64,000 nt of DNA from Sinotaia quadrata (taxonomy: Eukaryota; Mollusca; Gastropoda; Architaenioglossa; Viviparidae). The notes under the pieces were generated by a model that did no database searches, was not told the DNA's origin, and saw only the letters and a list, made by a program, of their open reading frames with translations. Positions 52,205 through 64,000 of this stretch are shown piece by piece. The DNA is taken from assembly GCA_028829895.1 (NCBI GenBank), contig CM054183.1, forward strand, positions 74,077,571 through 74,141,570, read 5' to 3'. The position numbers were made by a program, and so were the translations under genes. Positions within the stretch are counted from its first letter, which is position 1; every line of letters starts with the position of its first letter.

Positions 52205-53239
52205 ATGTTTAGTTTCATGAAAAAGGACAAAGAAAAAAAGGACAAAAAGAAGAAGGAGAAAGAAGAAAAAAGTGAAAAGAAGGAAAAAAGAGAAAAAAAA
52301 GAGAGGCAAAATATTACACCTGAAGAAATGTCTCGTCTTGAAGAAGTTAAAAGGGGTGTGTTTCATCGTTTGAGTGATAGAGATCATTCCAGAAGAAGTC
52401 AGAAGTCTTCATCTGATTCTGATCAGGCAGTTGTAAAAAGTGACAGTAGCGAAAGCAATTTAAGTGCTAGTTCTTCCGGTGGACGACCTAGCCCTAGCAG
52501 AGAACTACCCCCATCCACTGCCGTTAGTCGAAGTCAATCGATGCCAGAGGCCAGCAAACCTAGGCCAGTGGTTTTGCCTAAGCCTAAAGGCATACTGAAA
52601 GGACAAACTACACAGAGCTCAGTTAGCATCAACCCTGAGATGCTTGATGATGTGAAAACTCTTCAGATAAATACAAGACTCAATGAAGAAATGCTAGGTG
52701 CTACAGAATCTGTTAATAATTTTGTAAATGTAAAACCTTCAACGAAGTTGCCCCCCCCCACCTTAGAAACAGTTGAAGAGATGCCAGAAGAAAAAACATT
52801 CGAAGGTAAGAATCTCCAACTGCCTCCTTTAGTGTCAATGAAACCTCCAAGAATTCGAGAGGTAACCATCCAAAGAAATGCCTCTGGTGGATTTGGATTT
52901 AGTCTTCGTAAAGGAATTCTAACAGGTACTGAAGTAGAGTCACGATCTGTTGTGTTTGCAGAACCAGGCAGTGGTCTTAAAAGCATTCAGACTGGTTTAC
53001 TTCCAGGGGACCGCCTTATTGAAATTAATGGACAAAATGTAGAAACCTGGAGTCGAGAGCAAATTATTGAAGTGATAAAAACTGTAGGTGACATTATGGT
53101 ACTTAAAGTACAACCTATCCCAGAACTAAATGAGTTAAGTGTGAGACCAGGAAAAGATGGAAATGCAGTGGATATGCAAGAAGATGTTGTTAAAGGTGGC
53201 ACACTCAAACGCAGTGGCAGTGTGCGGTTCAAGAAACAG
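52205..53239 (+). CDS. MYO18A: Unconventional myosin XVIIIa, first coding exon (partial gene)
   Basis: 345 codons, ending in phase 0 at AAACAG before a GTATTT donor. Residues 1-34 start MFSFMKKDKEKKDKKKKEK and match the KE-rich N-terminus of MYO18A, which binds actin and partners in vertebrates. Residues 60-130 are Ser/Pro-rich. Residues 203-217 (LPPLVSMKPP) lead into one PDZ domain at about 218-304 with binding loop GGFGFSL and the MYO18A-typical VVFAEPGSGLKSIQTGLLPG, GDRLIEINGQNVE and VLKVQPIPELNEL. The tail after the PDZ is basic (GGTLKRSGSVRFKKQ). The motor, IQ and coiled-coil parts must be in later exons outside the window. MYO18A acts at actin bundles and Golgi membranes and its motor is catalytically weak (family knowledge). 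The ATG has an A at -3 and matches the family start. Confidence 0.93.
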
Positions 53240-55700
53240 GTATTTTAATTTATTTTTAATTCTGATTTGTCTTCTTTTGTTATAATGCAGCAAGTGTATA
53301 CAGTTTAATTTAGCAATACAAATTACAATTTTCCTTTCATGCACTTTAGAAAAAAAATTGAATGGCAGAGCTTTTCCTCAAAAGTCATAGTCATACCGAT
53401 AATACTAATTAGGTAAAATCAGTTGAGATGCTGATAAGTGATATTTGTGATAACAGATATTCTAAAGTTTTAGAAGTCTCGTAGTCTCGTTGAAACTTGA
53501 ATACCTCTAATTTAAAAAATTGAAATAGATTGGAACTTCATTCATTCCAAAGGCTTTTGTCATCAGGAAGTCATAATGTGATAATGCATTTGTGATAAAA
53601 AAAATATAGAGCAGTCTCACAGTTCCTCTTCCTATCACTTGACTTCCACTATTGTTTCTTCATACTTTTAACCCTTTGAAGTTAGCAGCTCAGTTTAATA
53701 TTTCCTTGCTCTATTTTTGAAGTCCAACACATTCGTTAAAAGAATTTTGTGTTAAAATTTGTACATTTTTTCTGTAAAAGTTTAGGTTTTATTTTAAAAT
53801 TAATTTATATCTCTTGTCATAGCAACTTAAACAAGGTTGGTTGGGGAATGGGGAATGAATAACCCTTCCTGACATCATCAACATTTTATTAACATTTTAG
53901 TAGCTCTGTTTAAATGTTTATATAAAATTGCACATGTGCACATGCACATACACACAAACAAACAAACAAACAAAATATGTGTATATTTTTGCTGAAATGT
54001 TAATTGTTATACTTTCAGTTACATTTCTCCTGATGGATGCATTTATAGTTTCTATGTGTGTTTGTATGTGTCTAAATAAACTCTCAAATATGTACTTTTA
54101 CTATTAGATTACACCAAATCAAATAAAAAGAAAACACAGATCATGCCCCAAATTGCATTTTAATTTAAATTCATTGTCTCACTTTTTTAAGTTTTTATGA
54201 TTTTTTTTACTAAAGAAAACTTTCTTTTTAGAATTTTAGTCCATTTCCAATTCACATGTGCTGTTTGAATATAAAATATTTTATAACTGTTTCTTTCTAT
54301 ATCAATCAAGTTTTTAACACTATACAGTGTTTTCTTGAAAAATTTTCTAGCTGAATCTGTGAATGTGAATAAAAAGTGTCTTAAGTTTTCAATTTGTAAT
54401 TTGATTGAACTAAATTTCTTAAGACATCTTTTTTAAGTTATTGTTTATTGAATGAAACTGTACAATTTTGTAAATCCATTTGTTTTGTATTTCATTGTAT
54501 TTTTTTTATATTTAATTTTCTTTTGTGCTATAACTTATAAGTATAAGCAGCATATTTATTGCTCTTAATCTTATATATTTTTGTGTGTAATTCAGTAATG
54601 AAATGTTTTAAATCACAATCAACATCATTACTCTGAATATGATCATTATTATTTATATGAACATTTGACTATATGGTGAATTTTGACGAGAAAAAGTAAC
54701 TCTTTAGTGTTATATTACTTTTAGTTTTATTAGTTTTATTACTGGAGAAGTCATTTATAATATGCCAAGTAATAAATCACAATATTGTTTTGAAACAGAT
54801 TTAAGTAGTCAACAACATCCAATAAATTGAATAATTGTCTCATGTTTACAGTTTGGTTGCATTTATATCTCATTATCTGTACTAATACTAGTAATAGATG
54901 CCATGACTAATAATAATATGGTCAGAATAAATAAATAAATTAGAAACTTGTGCTACTTAAGAGAACTATAAATTTTCCTTTCACTTGTTTCAGGTTTCAG
55001 TACCCATCTATTTTTCAACTGGTTTAATTTGAATAATGTACAACATAATAATGAAATATTTAGCAATACAAGATTTATTATTGTAAAATGTAATGAGAAA
55101 AATAATGTAGAATCATTTAGGGATTCACTCATAAAAAAATACAAGCATATTACAATTATTACATACATGCGAAGTATTATCATTAAATATTAATTACTTT
55201 GTAATTTTCTATACCACTTTTACCAGTCATAAGTTTTTATCATTTAATTTTAGGACTTCAGTTTTTATTATCTTCACTTCAGCAAAACATCTGATTTGTT
55301 GTGCCTTTGATTCATAGTCATACAGACTAATCAGCGTAACACTTGATCATAAACACAATTTCTCAGTCAGAGCATACAGGCAGAACTGCAACCCTACCTT
55401 GAGTAAATGTACTCTCTTCTTAATATCACTCCTAGGATATTCTCAGTTTCTGCATGTAGACATTTCCAAGTTTCTTTCTCCATTACTATTAGTATTATAC
55501 TAATAGTCACTATGAAACACACTGAATATCAATCATCATTTTGAAATTAGAGTACACTTTTGCAGTATATTTTCTTCTATTTATTGAGATTAATATTGTT
55601 GTATACTCACCCATCATCAGATGCAAACTTTTTTAATTTGAAAATTTGAAAGCTGATGAGACTTGTTTAGTTGTTAGCAAGCTTTTTTTTTTTGTTACTT

Positions 55701-55944
55701 ATTGTCGCCAGCCCATCTCCTCTCTTACGAGAGGAGGGTGATGGCTTGTCGACTTCACGTAGGACTTGCATAAAGATTATTACAAATCCGCACACAGAAT
55801 ACCAAGATGGTTGTTTGGCTTGAATTTTATTCTGCGTGTAGGTTACGTATTGCCAACTTGTTTGCATGTGTGCTTGCATATGGGTAGGGGTGAAGTGTAG
55901 ACGGCACAGACGACACAACGTATAACAACGACAACAACCACTCA
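55701..55944 (-). repeat. Dispersed repeat of about 240 bp, copy B (inverted relative to copy A)
   Basis: Matches the reverse complement of 30261-30500 over its full length with scattered differences. Starts ATTGTCGCCAGCCC and ends in ACAACAACCACTC. A local hairpin (CCTCTCTTACGAGAGG) is present only in this copy. Confidence 0.85.
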
Positions 55945-57593
55945 TTTTTATGGGGAAATATAATAAATAGGTTTAATAAAAATGTTAGGAGTACACTCTT
56001 TTTGGAACTGCTCTAGTTACTCCATAAGCTTATTTAACTGTTTTAAGAGTTGAAGACAATGACACTGGTGAAAACAATTATTAATTATGGTTTCATTGAC
56101 ATAGAGTAAATGTGGCACTAAATAAAATAATTTGTATGATAATTGATATGCAGAAATATTATCTGAAACATATTTCATAGCTTATGTGCTTATGCCATAT
56201 ACAGTTTTGGTTGTGGTTTACACAGTATACATCCTGATATCATTGAGTAGTTTATTAACAGTTAAATAATATTAATTCTCTCTTACAAGGAAATGATAAA
56301 ATAATCACTATATCCAACATGATTTTTGGATTGTCATGATAATTAATAAATTATATTACTTTAACTTGATTGGTGCATGATTTACTTGGTGGTAGCCTAG
56401 GTCACAGGGCATCATTATTCTAGTTTTGCATTGTCACAATAAACTGTAATTTCTAATTTAAGAACAAATAAACAATATCCTGTCATTCACCTGGCATTAA
56501 AAAAAAAAAAAATCTGTCCATTCGACCAGGCTTACTGGTTTTGATTTAATTCATTGCTTCAATGCTTGCCTTGAGGAGGGTTTTCTAGACAGTTCAGTCA
56601 TTGTGATTTTATTTATTCAGTTCATTATAGTCATTTAGAAAATTTATATTTACTGATATAAATCAACTGTTTATTTTAAAAAAATTAAAGTAAAAACAAA
56701 ATTAATGCAAAATATATTATAACATCTGAACTTGGTCTTGTAATTTCAAATTGGCTCTTCATTTTTATGGTGTAGCCTTGTTCAAGTAGATGGTGTTAGT
56801 GTTATCCATCTGATTTTCATATTGTCATAAAAGCTAGTGATTATTATTAAATGTTTACTTATCTTTATTTACCCACTTAAAAGTCACTATTTTGTTCTAA
56901 ATGTTACTATTTGACTTCATTACTTGCATTACATTTAGTTTTATTTACTTCCTTCATTATGATTTAAAATCAGTATTAAATTCTCTGGTTAATCATATAG
57001 GTTTACATTTAAGTCATTTAACTGATTTTAAAACTGATAAAAATAATAAGTGCATCATTTATTATTATGATATATTTTCTCTTCATTAACATAATTTGGC
57101 TACTACTCCACACTAGCATTCTTGCTTCCACTTTATATAATGGTTTACTTTATAGTTTAAAAAATAAAACAGAATCAGTACTCTTTACTGCTACTGGCAA
57201 TATATTACAGTTTATTTCATATGCAAAATTTTGTTCGTATGCAATTGGATTTGAAGGATTGCATTTACATCTGTATTTCTTTTGAGATTAGTGATCCTCT
57301 GAAACCTTGTTTTACATTTTATATTTAACTCTCTAACACAGCCATTGGCATAACTTTGCTCTTTTGTTATTTCTTAAACCCATCAGTTTTTTCATTAGAC
57401 TCCTTATTTATTCTATCAACTGATTACATCTGAATGGCAAATTAAGTGTGACATGGGGCAAGTCATCTATATCTGTTGATCTGTCTGATGAGCAATTAGT
57501 TATGCCATTTTAGGAAAAGATCTAATGTCAATTGTTGTAGTGATATTTCAAAGGAGCCAGGAATATTACACTTTAATATGGCCTGCTAGACTG

Positions 57594-57668
57594 AATTTTG
57601 CATCACTGTGGAGTAAAAGAAATCATTAGTCACAACCTTTCTTTTACTCCACAGAGTGATGCAAAATT
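57594..57668. repeat. Near-perfect hairpin, about 30-bp arms with 15-base loop
   Basis: 57594-57622 pairs with 57638-57668. The only interruption is a two-base CT bulge in the right arm. Arms contain TTTTGCATCACT and GTGGAGTAAAAGAAA. It could be a miniature foldback element or a small-RNA precursor. It lies about 170 bases left of the solo LTR. Confidence 0.9.
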
Positions 57669-57842
57669 ATGTTAGAAGCAGTAAACCTCTGCTGAATACA
57701 AATCTAGATGTTAACAAAGTCAGATAACATTCATTTGATAATAGGTTATTTGTCAGAATTAGGGTGTCTAGAAAAGTAGAATGTTTAAAATGCATTTCAG
57801 ATAATTCTGCAGTAAGATTTCTGAGTTTATTTGAATACTGCC

Positions 57843-59498
57843 TGTTACGTGTCCAGTTTTTATTTATAGACCCTGCTTAGGAATTTATAGAAACTTTAAT
57901 TTAATGGTTAAATTAATTTCTTCTCTCCAACCTAAACAGATTGGTTGCTCAAATTTATCTTTCGTCTATGTTAAAAATGTGTCTTTGTAGTCAAGACAAA
58001 CAGATTTACGAACTGACAAACTTGTGTACAATAGCTGGCTTGGAAACCGTTAAAACTCTCTTAAATTAATATGCATTCAAAACATTACATTTAACTCAAT
58101 CGTCCCCCATCCAAACCACGATTAGGTCTATATGCATAAGAATCACTATGAAAGAGGTTTTAACAAATTAGATATGAATTTAATAATTAACATATAACAA
58201 TAACAATTATTACGAAGGCACGGTTCCAGATTTAAACAATGGCAATTATCTCAGTGCTCTATCGGTATGCTAGAGTTTATGTTACGAGAAAGTTTTTGTT
58301 TGCGCAATATTGTCTTTGCTTCAGTAGTACAGAGCGGTACTCTCATCTGCTCAGTAAGTCATGGATGCCACGTGGTCTAAGGCCGGTTTAGTCCAATCCA
58401 CATCATCCCGATACGTTCGCTGGTATTGCCAATAGTGTCAGTAACCAACCGTCTCTCGGTTGTACACTAAGGGGTACTTGGCGACATATCATCAACAATG
58501 GTGGCACGATACTTGATCATCGTCCGACCAAGGTTAATTACAATTAGAACGTAGGGGCAAAGAATATGCAGACCTGTAAATCGGCATATGAAGAGAACAA
58601 CAAAAAGGAAAAAGCCCGCTCTGGAATAAAATTTAATTTCTATGAGCGATTTGCTTTTACGTTTGCAATTCCGAAGCACGTGATCGATAATAAATGCTCA
58701 GAGTTTAAATCTTTGAATATCGTGTCTTTTACAATATAATTATATTTGAAAGATACAGTACAGTCCACATGTGTGTTACTTCTAACATTACATGAACGTA
58801 TGAATTTCCAAACATTTATAGCATTAAAAATGGAATTCATACAAGGAGATAAAATCATAATTCAAATCAAGCATGAGCGCTTTACAAATTAACATTGAAA
58901 TCACACGCAAGAAAAACAATTTGAATTACAAGAAAAATTCGCAACGTGCACAGACGTTCCTGCAGCACAAGAGAATTAAGATTTATACAAATTAAAAGAT
59001 AAAGGTTGCAGTTAATTTATATACAATGAACTTTTAGATTTTTGTCATTCCTTATCGAAGCACATACATTCGGAGAGAATTACAATAATCCTGCACAGAA
59101 TACATACATCAATTCATAAAAGTACAATTAGCAAATGCAATAATATTGTAAGAAGTAGACATGTTACCTTCTCAATAATAGCTTATTACAAGACACGGGC
59201 TTCTTTCTCTCTTCCGACTCAGCAATATCGGCGACTAGCAAGTAAGCTGGTGTGTGTGTCCGGCCGGTCAAGAGTATTTATTGAAGTGCATGAATGCATC
59301 ACGTGACTGGTCACATGGTATGTTTGTTGATTCGAACTTTCTTGACTATTGTCTAAAGTTGCATAACATAGGTTGAACTCTCTGTTGTTTCCTCGGCGGG
59401 AAAGATTCTAACAAAGGAATTCAATTCGAATGTGATTTCGAATTTCTTGGATATGGGTCGGGAGTTTGTGACACAGAATTCGGTCAGAATCTGTCACA
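57843..59498 (-). repeat. Solo LTR, 1656 bp, with 5-bp target duplication
   Basis: Starts TGTTACGTGTCC and ends AATCTGTCACA (TG...CA). Flanked by CTGCC on both sides (57838-57842 and 59499-59503). No internal coding region, so the element was reduced to one LTR by recombination. Related to 350-1896 in the same orientation. AATAAA near the 3' end on the minus strand suggests minus orientation. Confidence 0.85.
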
Positions 59499-62400
59499 CT
59501 GCCCATTAGTTTTATATCAGCTAATTAACCTAACTTTTAACACCTTTATTATTAAATTATCTCTGCTTCTCTTCATATACACCACACAGTTGTGTATGTG
59601 TATTAATTTCATTATCTCTGTAGTCTAAGGTGCACCATCAAAAATTCTCAAGTACACTTATACTAGTTATAGTTATATTAAATGACTGAGGTGAAATCCA
59701 CCTTAGTAAATGCTATTTACCCCTGAAAATGGATTTGTTTGCCATTAGCTTGGGTCATTTCAGCTTAATTTCCACAGCCTGGTGCCTAATAAGTTCGCCA
59801 CTAACCACACGTCAAATGGATTATTGCCTTATGGTGGCAAATTTATGAATAAAAAATGATCATAATTGTATAAACTTTTAAATGCAGTATCATAATTGTA
59901 TAAACTTTTAAATGCAGTATCATTCATGTATAAGAAATATTTATTTTTTCTTTTCATATTATTATATTAAAAAAAACAATTTCTGAACAAGTATTTTAAT
60001 TAAATATTTTAATACAACTGCTTTTAAATATTAATATGATTTCTAAGATCTGTTTTTATTTATGAAATACTCAAATAGTGAATCGAAATAAACTGCTGCT
60101 GTGAAAAATCTTTCTACTAGCACTCTTCAAATAAAAGTATATTCCTAGCTTTTAGAATGAAAAGTGTGTGTGTGGGGTGTTCAAAGATTTTGTGAAAATC
60201 ATCTATCAGAAGCCATGAAAATTTTATGTATGTGTATTTCTACACATTTACAAAAATATATTTGTTTTCTGATGGTCTTTTAATATTATATGATAGTTGA
60301 ATGTAACATTGTCATGATGCATGATTACGATATTATATTTAATATTTTTTGCTACTACTGTAATTCTGGTACACTTGTGTTTGTCTTGTTTTACAAACTT
60401 AAAAGTTTTGCATTTTAAAATTCAGTATTAAATAATGATAAAGAATACTTTGGAGGAAGGTGTGTCCTTGTTAGATACAAAATAGTCTTTAAAAATGTAA
60501 GCTTTGCTTATTTGGTACATAAAATTTTAATAGGTACATTAACAATAACATTCAAGAATTTTTAGTTTTGCCTAAAAAATTATTTGTTTACTTGTGAAAA
60601 TAACTTGGTCAGAAATTTGTTAGAAATATTTTGTAAAATTGCTCTTAATGTTTGGTCAAGGCTTAAAACATTATTTTATAGAATTTAAATATAATCATCA
60701 GTGTTCAAAAGTCTTGTTGCCAGTATGAAAATTTAGGAGGCATGGTAATTCAGGATTTGTGAAAATATTAGATATACCCTTCCCCTCACATGTATTATGA
60801 GACTTGTTTTACTGTAAAAACAATGGTAAAATTAAATGGATCAACAAACTTGTATAAACAAAATATATTTTCAATTCAGAGGTAAATTTTTTGTTGTTGT
60901 ACTTTTATCAAAGGATAATTTTATGCTGTAAAATAAAACACTAGAACTATTTGTGAATTTCCAAATAAGAAATGAATTCTAAATAAAATGCCAGTTTTTT
61001 TTTACATTCAAACTGGAATTTTTGTTGTTGTTGTTGAAAAGTTGCAAGAGATTTTATTTTTTAATTTTGGAAAGATTTTTGCTTAACAGTAGTGACTGAC
61101 CATTATTCTTTGTGAAGGTGAAAATGGCCTGGTAAGTCTGATGAATCATTTGTCTGAAAACCATTATTCCAGTTAGATTGTAAAATTATGCCCTTTAACG
61201 TTTTTCCATAATAAAAAATATATATTGTTACACACCTTACAGAGAATAATACATTCTCTAGATCTTTAAATATTAATGCACGAGACATCAATTATCTGTC
61301 AATTTTACAATTAACAAAAATGATCTTGAGTGTTATCTGGGTTAAGGATACATTTCTTGAAGCAAGCCAGCATCGAGTAAATTTAAAGCGGCTTGTAAAG
61401 CTCTATCTACCTGTGTTGCCCCGGCTCACAGCCAGTCAATTCTTCAGTCACAGCCTTCGCCCTAGTTTTTCCCTGCCAGGGATCACCGTAGCATTTAGAT
61501 TTGTCGCATTCTTTCAAGTGGATTTATTTCTGTTGGACGCCCTACACGAACTGCAAACGAGCATATGTAATATAAGATGTGTATTGTGTGCTACATGTAG
61601 TTTGGAGTAATTGTTGGTGGGACGGATTCATTGAGTTAGTGCCGGCCATTTATTTGACACTGTGGAAAAAAATAGTAGTGGCTTGGACAGTGCAAATCAG
61701 GAATGTATATTTATGTGGTACCTCTTCTACTTGTGTTGTACTTGCTTCACTGATTCATTTGTACTTGGAAGCGCACGGAGTTAGGAGAAAGAAAAAGGAA
61801 AGAAAGAATAACTTCAATAATTGATAATTCGTGATTGACTTTTTCATTTATGAAACATATAATTGTAAAGGTTTCATTAGTGATTTTATATATAATATCA
61901 CTGACACTGATATGTCCGCGGTCAGATACTCTTACCATATTCATGCAAATGGACCGAAATGTCAGTAGATGTATTTCGAATTGTTCATAGTTTTATTACG
62001 GTCAAAGCTGTGTGTATTAAAACAAATACAGAGGTCCTATAGGTAAGCCCATTTTTTCCTTTATTAACTTCAGATTTCAGTTCGCCCCCTACTTCGGCAC
62101 TGTCTCCTTGTTTTCTGTTTCTTTTAAAAAAAGAAACTGGTTCTTTAAAAAAATTTTTACTTATGCATTGCATTGGTTTATGACCAAAGTAATTAAAAAA
62201 AAAAAGTTTTAATCTAAATGACTCGATCCTAAGAAAAAAGGTTTATTTTGGTCCATCCGGCTTTGAGAAATAATTCAGTAGACCTAACAACGCAAGACCA
62301 ATTTGTTCTTTACCATCTGTTAAGGGCGTATCATTTTACCTTGTTTGAGATCAGGGATACGGTTACTTACAAGACATACTATGCTATGGTATGCAGATTA

Positions 62401-62749
62401 GTTGTGTAGACAGCGTGCTTGTTATCAAGACCGAATTCTTAACGTAATGTTCTTATTGGATATGCTCATACTTGTTTCTAAGCAGTCTGGTGTGGGCTTC
62501 AAGGACAGTTACTAATTCAAAGTCATTCTGACTGTAATCACAGTCTAGTTTAAAGGATTACACGAGTGATACATTAAGATACAAGTAACATTAGGCTGGC
62601 TTCATATTAAAGTGGCATCGCCGTATGGCGTGTAATGGACGATTTTCAATTCAGATAGGATGTTCATATTATACATTTTTATTGTCCATAAGTTTTACCA
62701 CTTTCCTTAATGAGCATGCTTGTTGTTTGGTTTAGGTTTCACGTCCGTT

Positions 62750-62830
62750 CCAACTCTGCTGATTTCGCTGGCAAATGCCAGGGGATATATTCGTGCTGTG
62801 GAAATAGATAAAATGTCATTGGTGGAAAGA
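62750..62830 (+). other. Candidate first exon with short coding start
   Basis: A CpG-containing stretch holds ATG at 62814 in AAAATGTCATTGGTGGAAAGA followed by a GTAAAG donor (phase 0). Upstream ATGs are closed quickly. It could be the 5' exon of a gene leading to the open exon at 63766, but the phases only match through a tiny 19-nt exon near 63472-63490 (before GTAGAA). Speculative. Confidence 0.2.
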
Positions 62831-63151
62831 GTAAAGGTTTGAATGGGTGTTACTGTTAGCTGGATTTTAAGAATCCAGTTTTACCAGAGTAGTAACAGTC
62901 TAATACTTTTTTCTATTTATAACTGCCAAGAGATTTTTTAGTGTGAGAGGCCTGTACTGTAGCACACAGAACAAAATTAGCTTCCCATCCATGTGAGTTA
63001 TTTATGTTACAGCACAAATCAAACATTAGAAATATTTAGAATTTCTGGTTAAAGTAATTTTTTGATGTGTAATCTTTATTTTGTTGTCACTTTTAAAACA
63101 ATACATTTGATCTAATATGGTTCAGTAGTACAGTTTTAATATATATATTTA

Positions 63152-63205
63152 TATATACACTACTACTACTACTGTACTAGTACTACAAAGTACTAGTACT
63201 ATATG
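63152..63205. repeat. ACT-type microsatellite
   Basis: Imperfect run of ACTACTACT and TACTAGTACT after a TATATA stretch. Confidence 0.85.
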
Positions 63206-63765
63206 TGTAAATGAATTAGTTGTGGATAAATCACTATGAATACCATAAATATGGCATATATACATAAGATCAACACATGCATAATAATTATAATATTAAT
63301 AGTAAAAAGTATTTGACTTTTACAAATCAAATTAGTAACATAATTATAATAATAAAAAGTATTTGATTAAAAATGTCAAAGTAACAAATTAAAACTGCTA
63401 AACCTTCCAAACTTAAGTTATTCCATATCAAATGCACATGGCTTTATGTCTGATTAATTTTTATTTGCAGATACACAGATCAGGCAAGGGTAGAATTACT
63501 TTATGAGATAAGAACTAGGGAAGCTGCATCAGTGGGTGTTATATATAATATTGAAGATTCTCTAAGACTGCTTTTCTGAGTATTGTTTTTACTTTTGCTA
63601 AACACACATGCACACACACATTAATGAATGAATTTCTTTCAGGGCAACTGTTAACTTTGAACTTAGTAAAAAAAAAAATTCCTGTTAACAATGGACTATC
63701 AGTAATTAAATTATATAATTACTAATCTTCTATCAATCAACTGTTATGAACTAACTCTTCTTTAG

Positions 63766-64000
63766 GAGAAATGGCTGGTTTTCTTGGATCATCTAATGAA
63801 AGTGCTGAACAGAAAGTTTTTATAACCAGCCTTAGAGGCCAATCTACACCTATTGATTTTAATAAAAGGAGATCTTTACATTTTGTGAATTCTGGAAATA
63901 GTCAGAATAGTGTAAGTAGATCTAAGGGGAGCTCTATATGTAGGCAGAACAATTCTCCACAACTTCAATACAATATTGATCAATATGTGCCGAGTGCTTG
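63766..64000 (+). CDS. Open exon running off the right edge, unrecognised
   Basis: A TTCTTTAG acceptor precedes GAGAAATGG. The frame starting at this ATG (63771) stays open to the window end (76 codons). The ATG has A at -3 and G at +4, so it could be a translation start. The text is hydrophilic and Ser/Asn/Gln-rich (MAGFLGSSNESAEQKVFITS, NSGNSQNSVSRSKGSS). It does not resemble the MYO18A motor. If it is a downstream exon it needs a preceding exon ending in phase 1, which the myosin exon 1 (phase 0) does not supply directly. It could be the start of another gene or an intervening low-complexity exon. Confidence 0.4.

Larger units (their letters stand above)
53240..62749. other. Probable long intron of the myosin gene
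   Basis: No further exon of the motor domain could be recognised. Apart from the repeats listed separately, it holds AT-rich DNA, a CAAA microsatellite (53954-53973), a 33-bp tandem duplication near 59860-59925, and a G+C-richer patch with unassigned frames at 61320-61610. Whether all of it is intronic depends on where the next myosin exon lies. Confidence 0.5.

Noticed and set aside
53240..53248. Myosin exon read through to the TAA at 53246-53248
   Set aside because: The last codons (Val-Phe-stop) follow a good CAG/GTATTT donor, and a myosin ending after the PDZ would lack its motor. A short readthrough isoform is possible but unsupported.
52190..53344. Minus-strand and overlapping frames across the myosin exon
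   Set aside because: Shadows of the well-supported plus-strand MYO18A exon. The Phe/Leu-rich one is just the complement of the Lys/Glu-rich tract.
55655..55662. CTGATGAG motif suggesting a hammerhead ribozyme
   Set aside because: No GAAAC partner or stem arrangement nearby. The same octamer within copy A of the 240-bp repeat also lacks the partner motif.
61320..61824. Two plus-strand frames of 96 and 81 codons
   Set aside because: The G+C-richer patch hints at a repeat. The products resemble no protein, overlap each other and lack splice context.

Overview
This is a strongly AT-rich window of animal nuclear DNA. Coding exons are short, have GT/AG boundaries and lie kilobases apart among transposon debris. 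The gene set points to an invertebrate: an intron-split universal stress protein (a family found in many invertebrates and absent from vertebrates), a WSCD-type membrane sulfotransferase and a PDZ-bearing myosin XVIII. A lophotrochozoan, probably a mollusc, is my best guess. It rests on general character (gene types, intron size, Gypsy/hAT/long-LTR repeats), not on a diagnostic marker.

Three host genes can be supported. (1) Minus strand, 10485-16137: a three-exon, 319-residue type II membrane sulfotransferase of the WSCD family, apparently complete and without WSC domains. (2) Minus strand, 25975-49778: a four-exon, 149-residue universal stress protein spread over about 24 kb. Its four exons join with consistent phases and keep the full ATP-binding glycine motif. 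(3) Plus strand from 52205: the first coding exon of a myosin XVIIIa orthologue (Lys/Glu-rich N-terminus plus PDZ domain), whose motor must lie to the right of the window. Genes 2 and 3 are divergent, with about 2.4 kb between their start codons. Two weaker candidates are a two-exon small membrane protein (9056-9497) and an open exon running off the right edge (63766-64000).

The rest is mostly mobile DNA. The clearest case is a nest in intron 1 of the stress-protein gene. A Gypsy-type LTR retrotransposon (41809-48972, target duplication ACAAA) was hit by an hAT transposon (45323-47776, 16-bp perfect inverted ends, 8-bp duplication CATTAAGA) inside its integrase. Both are decayed by stops and frameshifts. 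Others are a 1.3-kb DNA transposon with near-identical 33-bp inverted ends and a 4-bp duplication (6554-7857), an 825-bp non-autonomous hAT element (33678-34502) with a truncated relative at 14399-14768, a solo LTR with 5-bp duplication (57843-59498) and a related LTR at 350-1896, a roughly 2-kb LTR-like block (28036-30060), an inverted pair of about 240-bp dispersed repeats (30261-30500 and 55701-55944), and LINE and Pif1/Helitron-helicase remnants (32371-32810). Several minisatellites and two long hairpins (27813-27891, 57594-57668) complete the picture.

I see no CRISPR array, operon, phage or bacterial system, rRNA or convincing tRNA gene. Most short open frames here are chance frames in AT-rich DNA or shadows of repeats.
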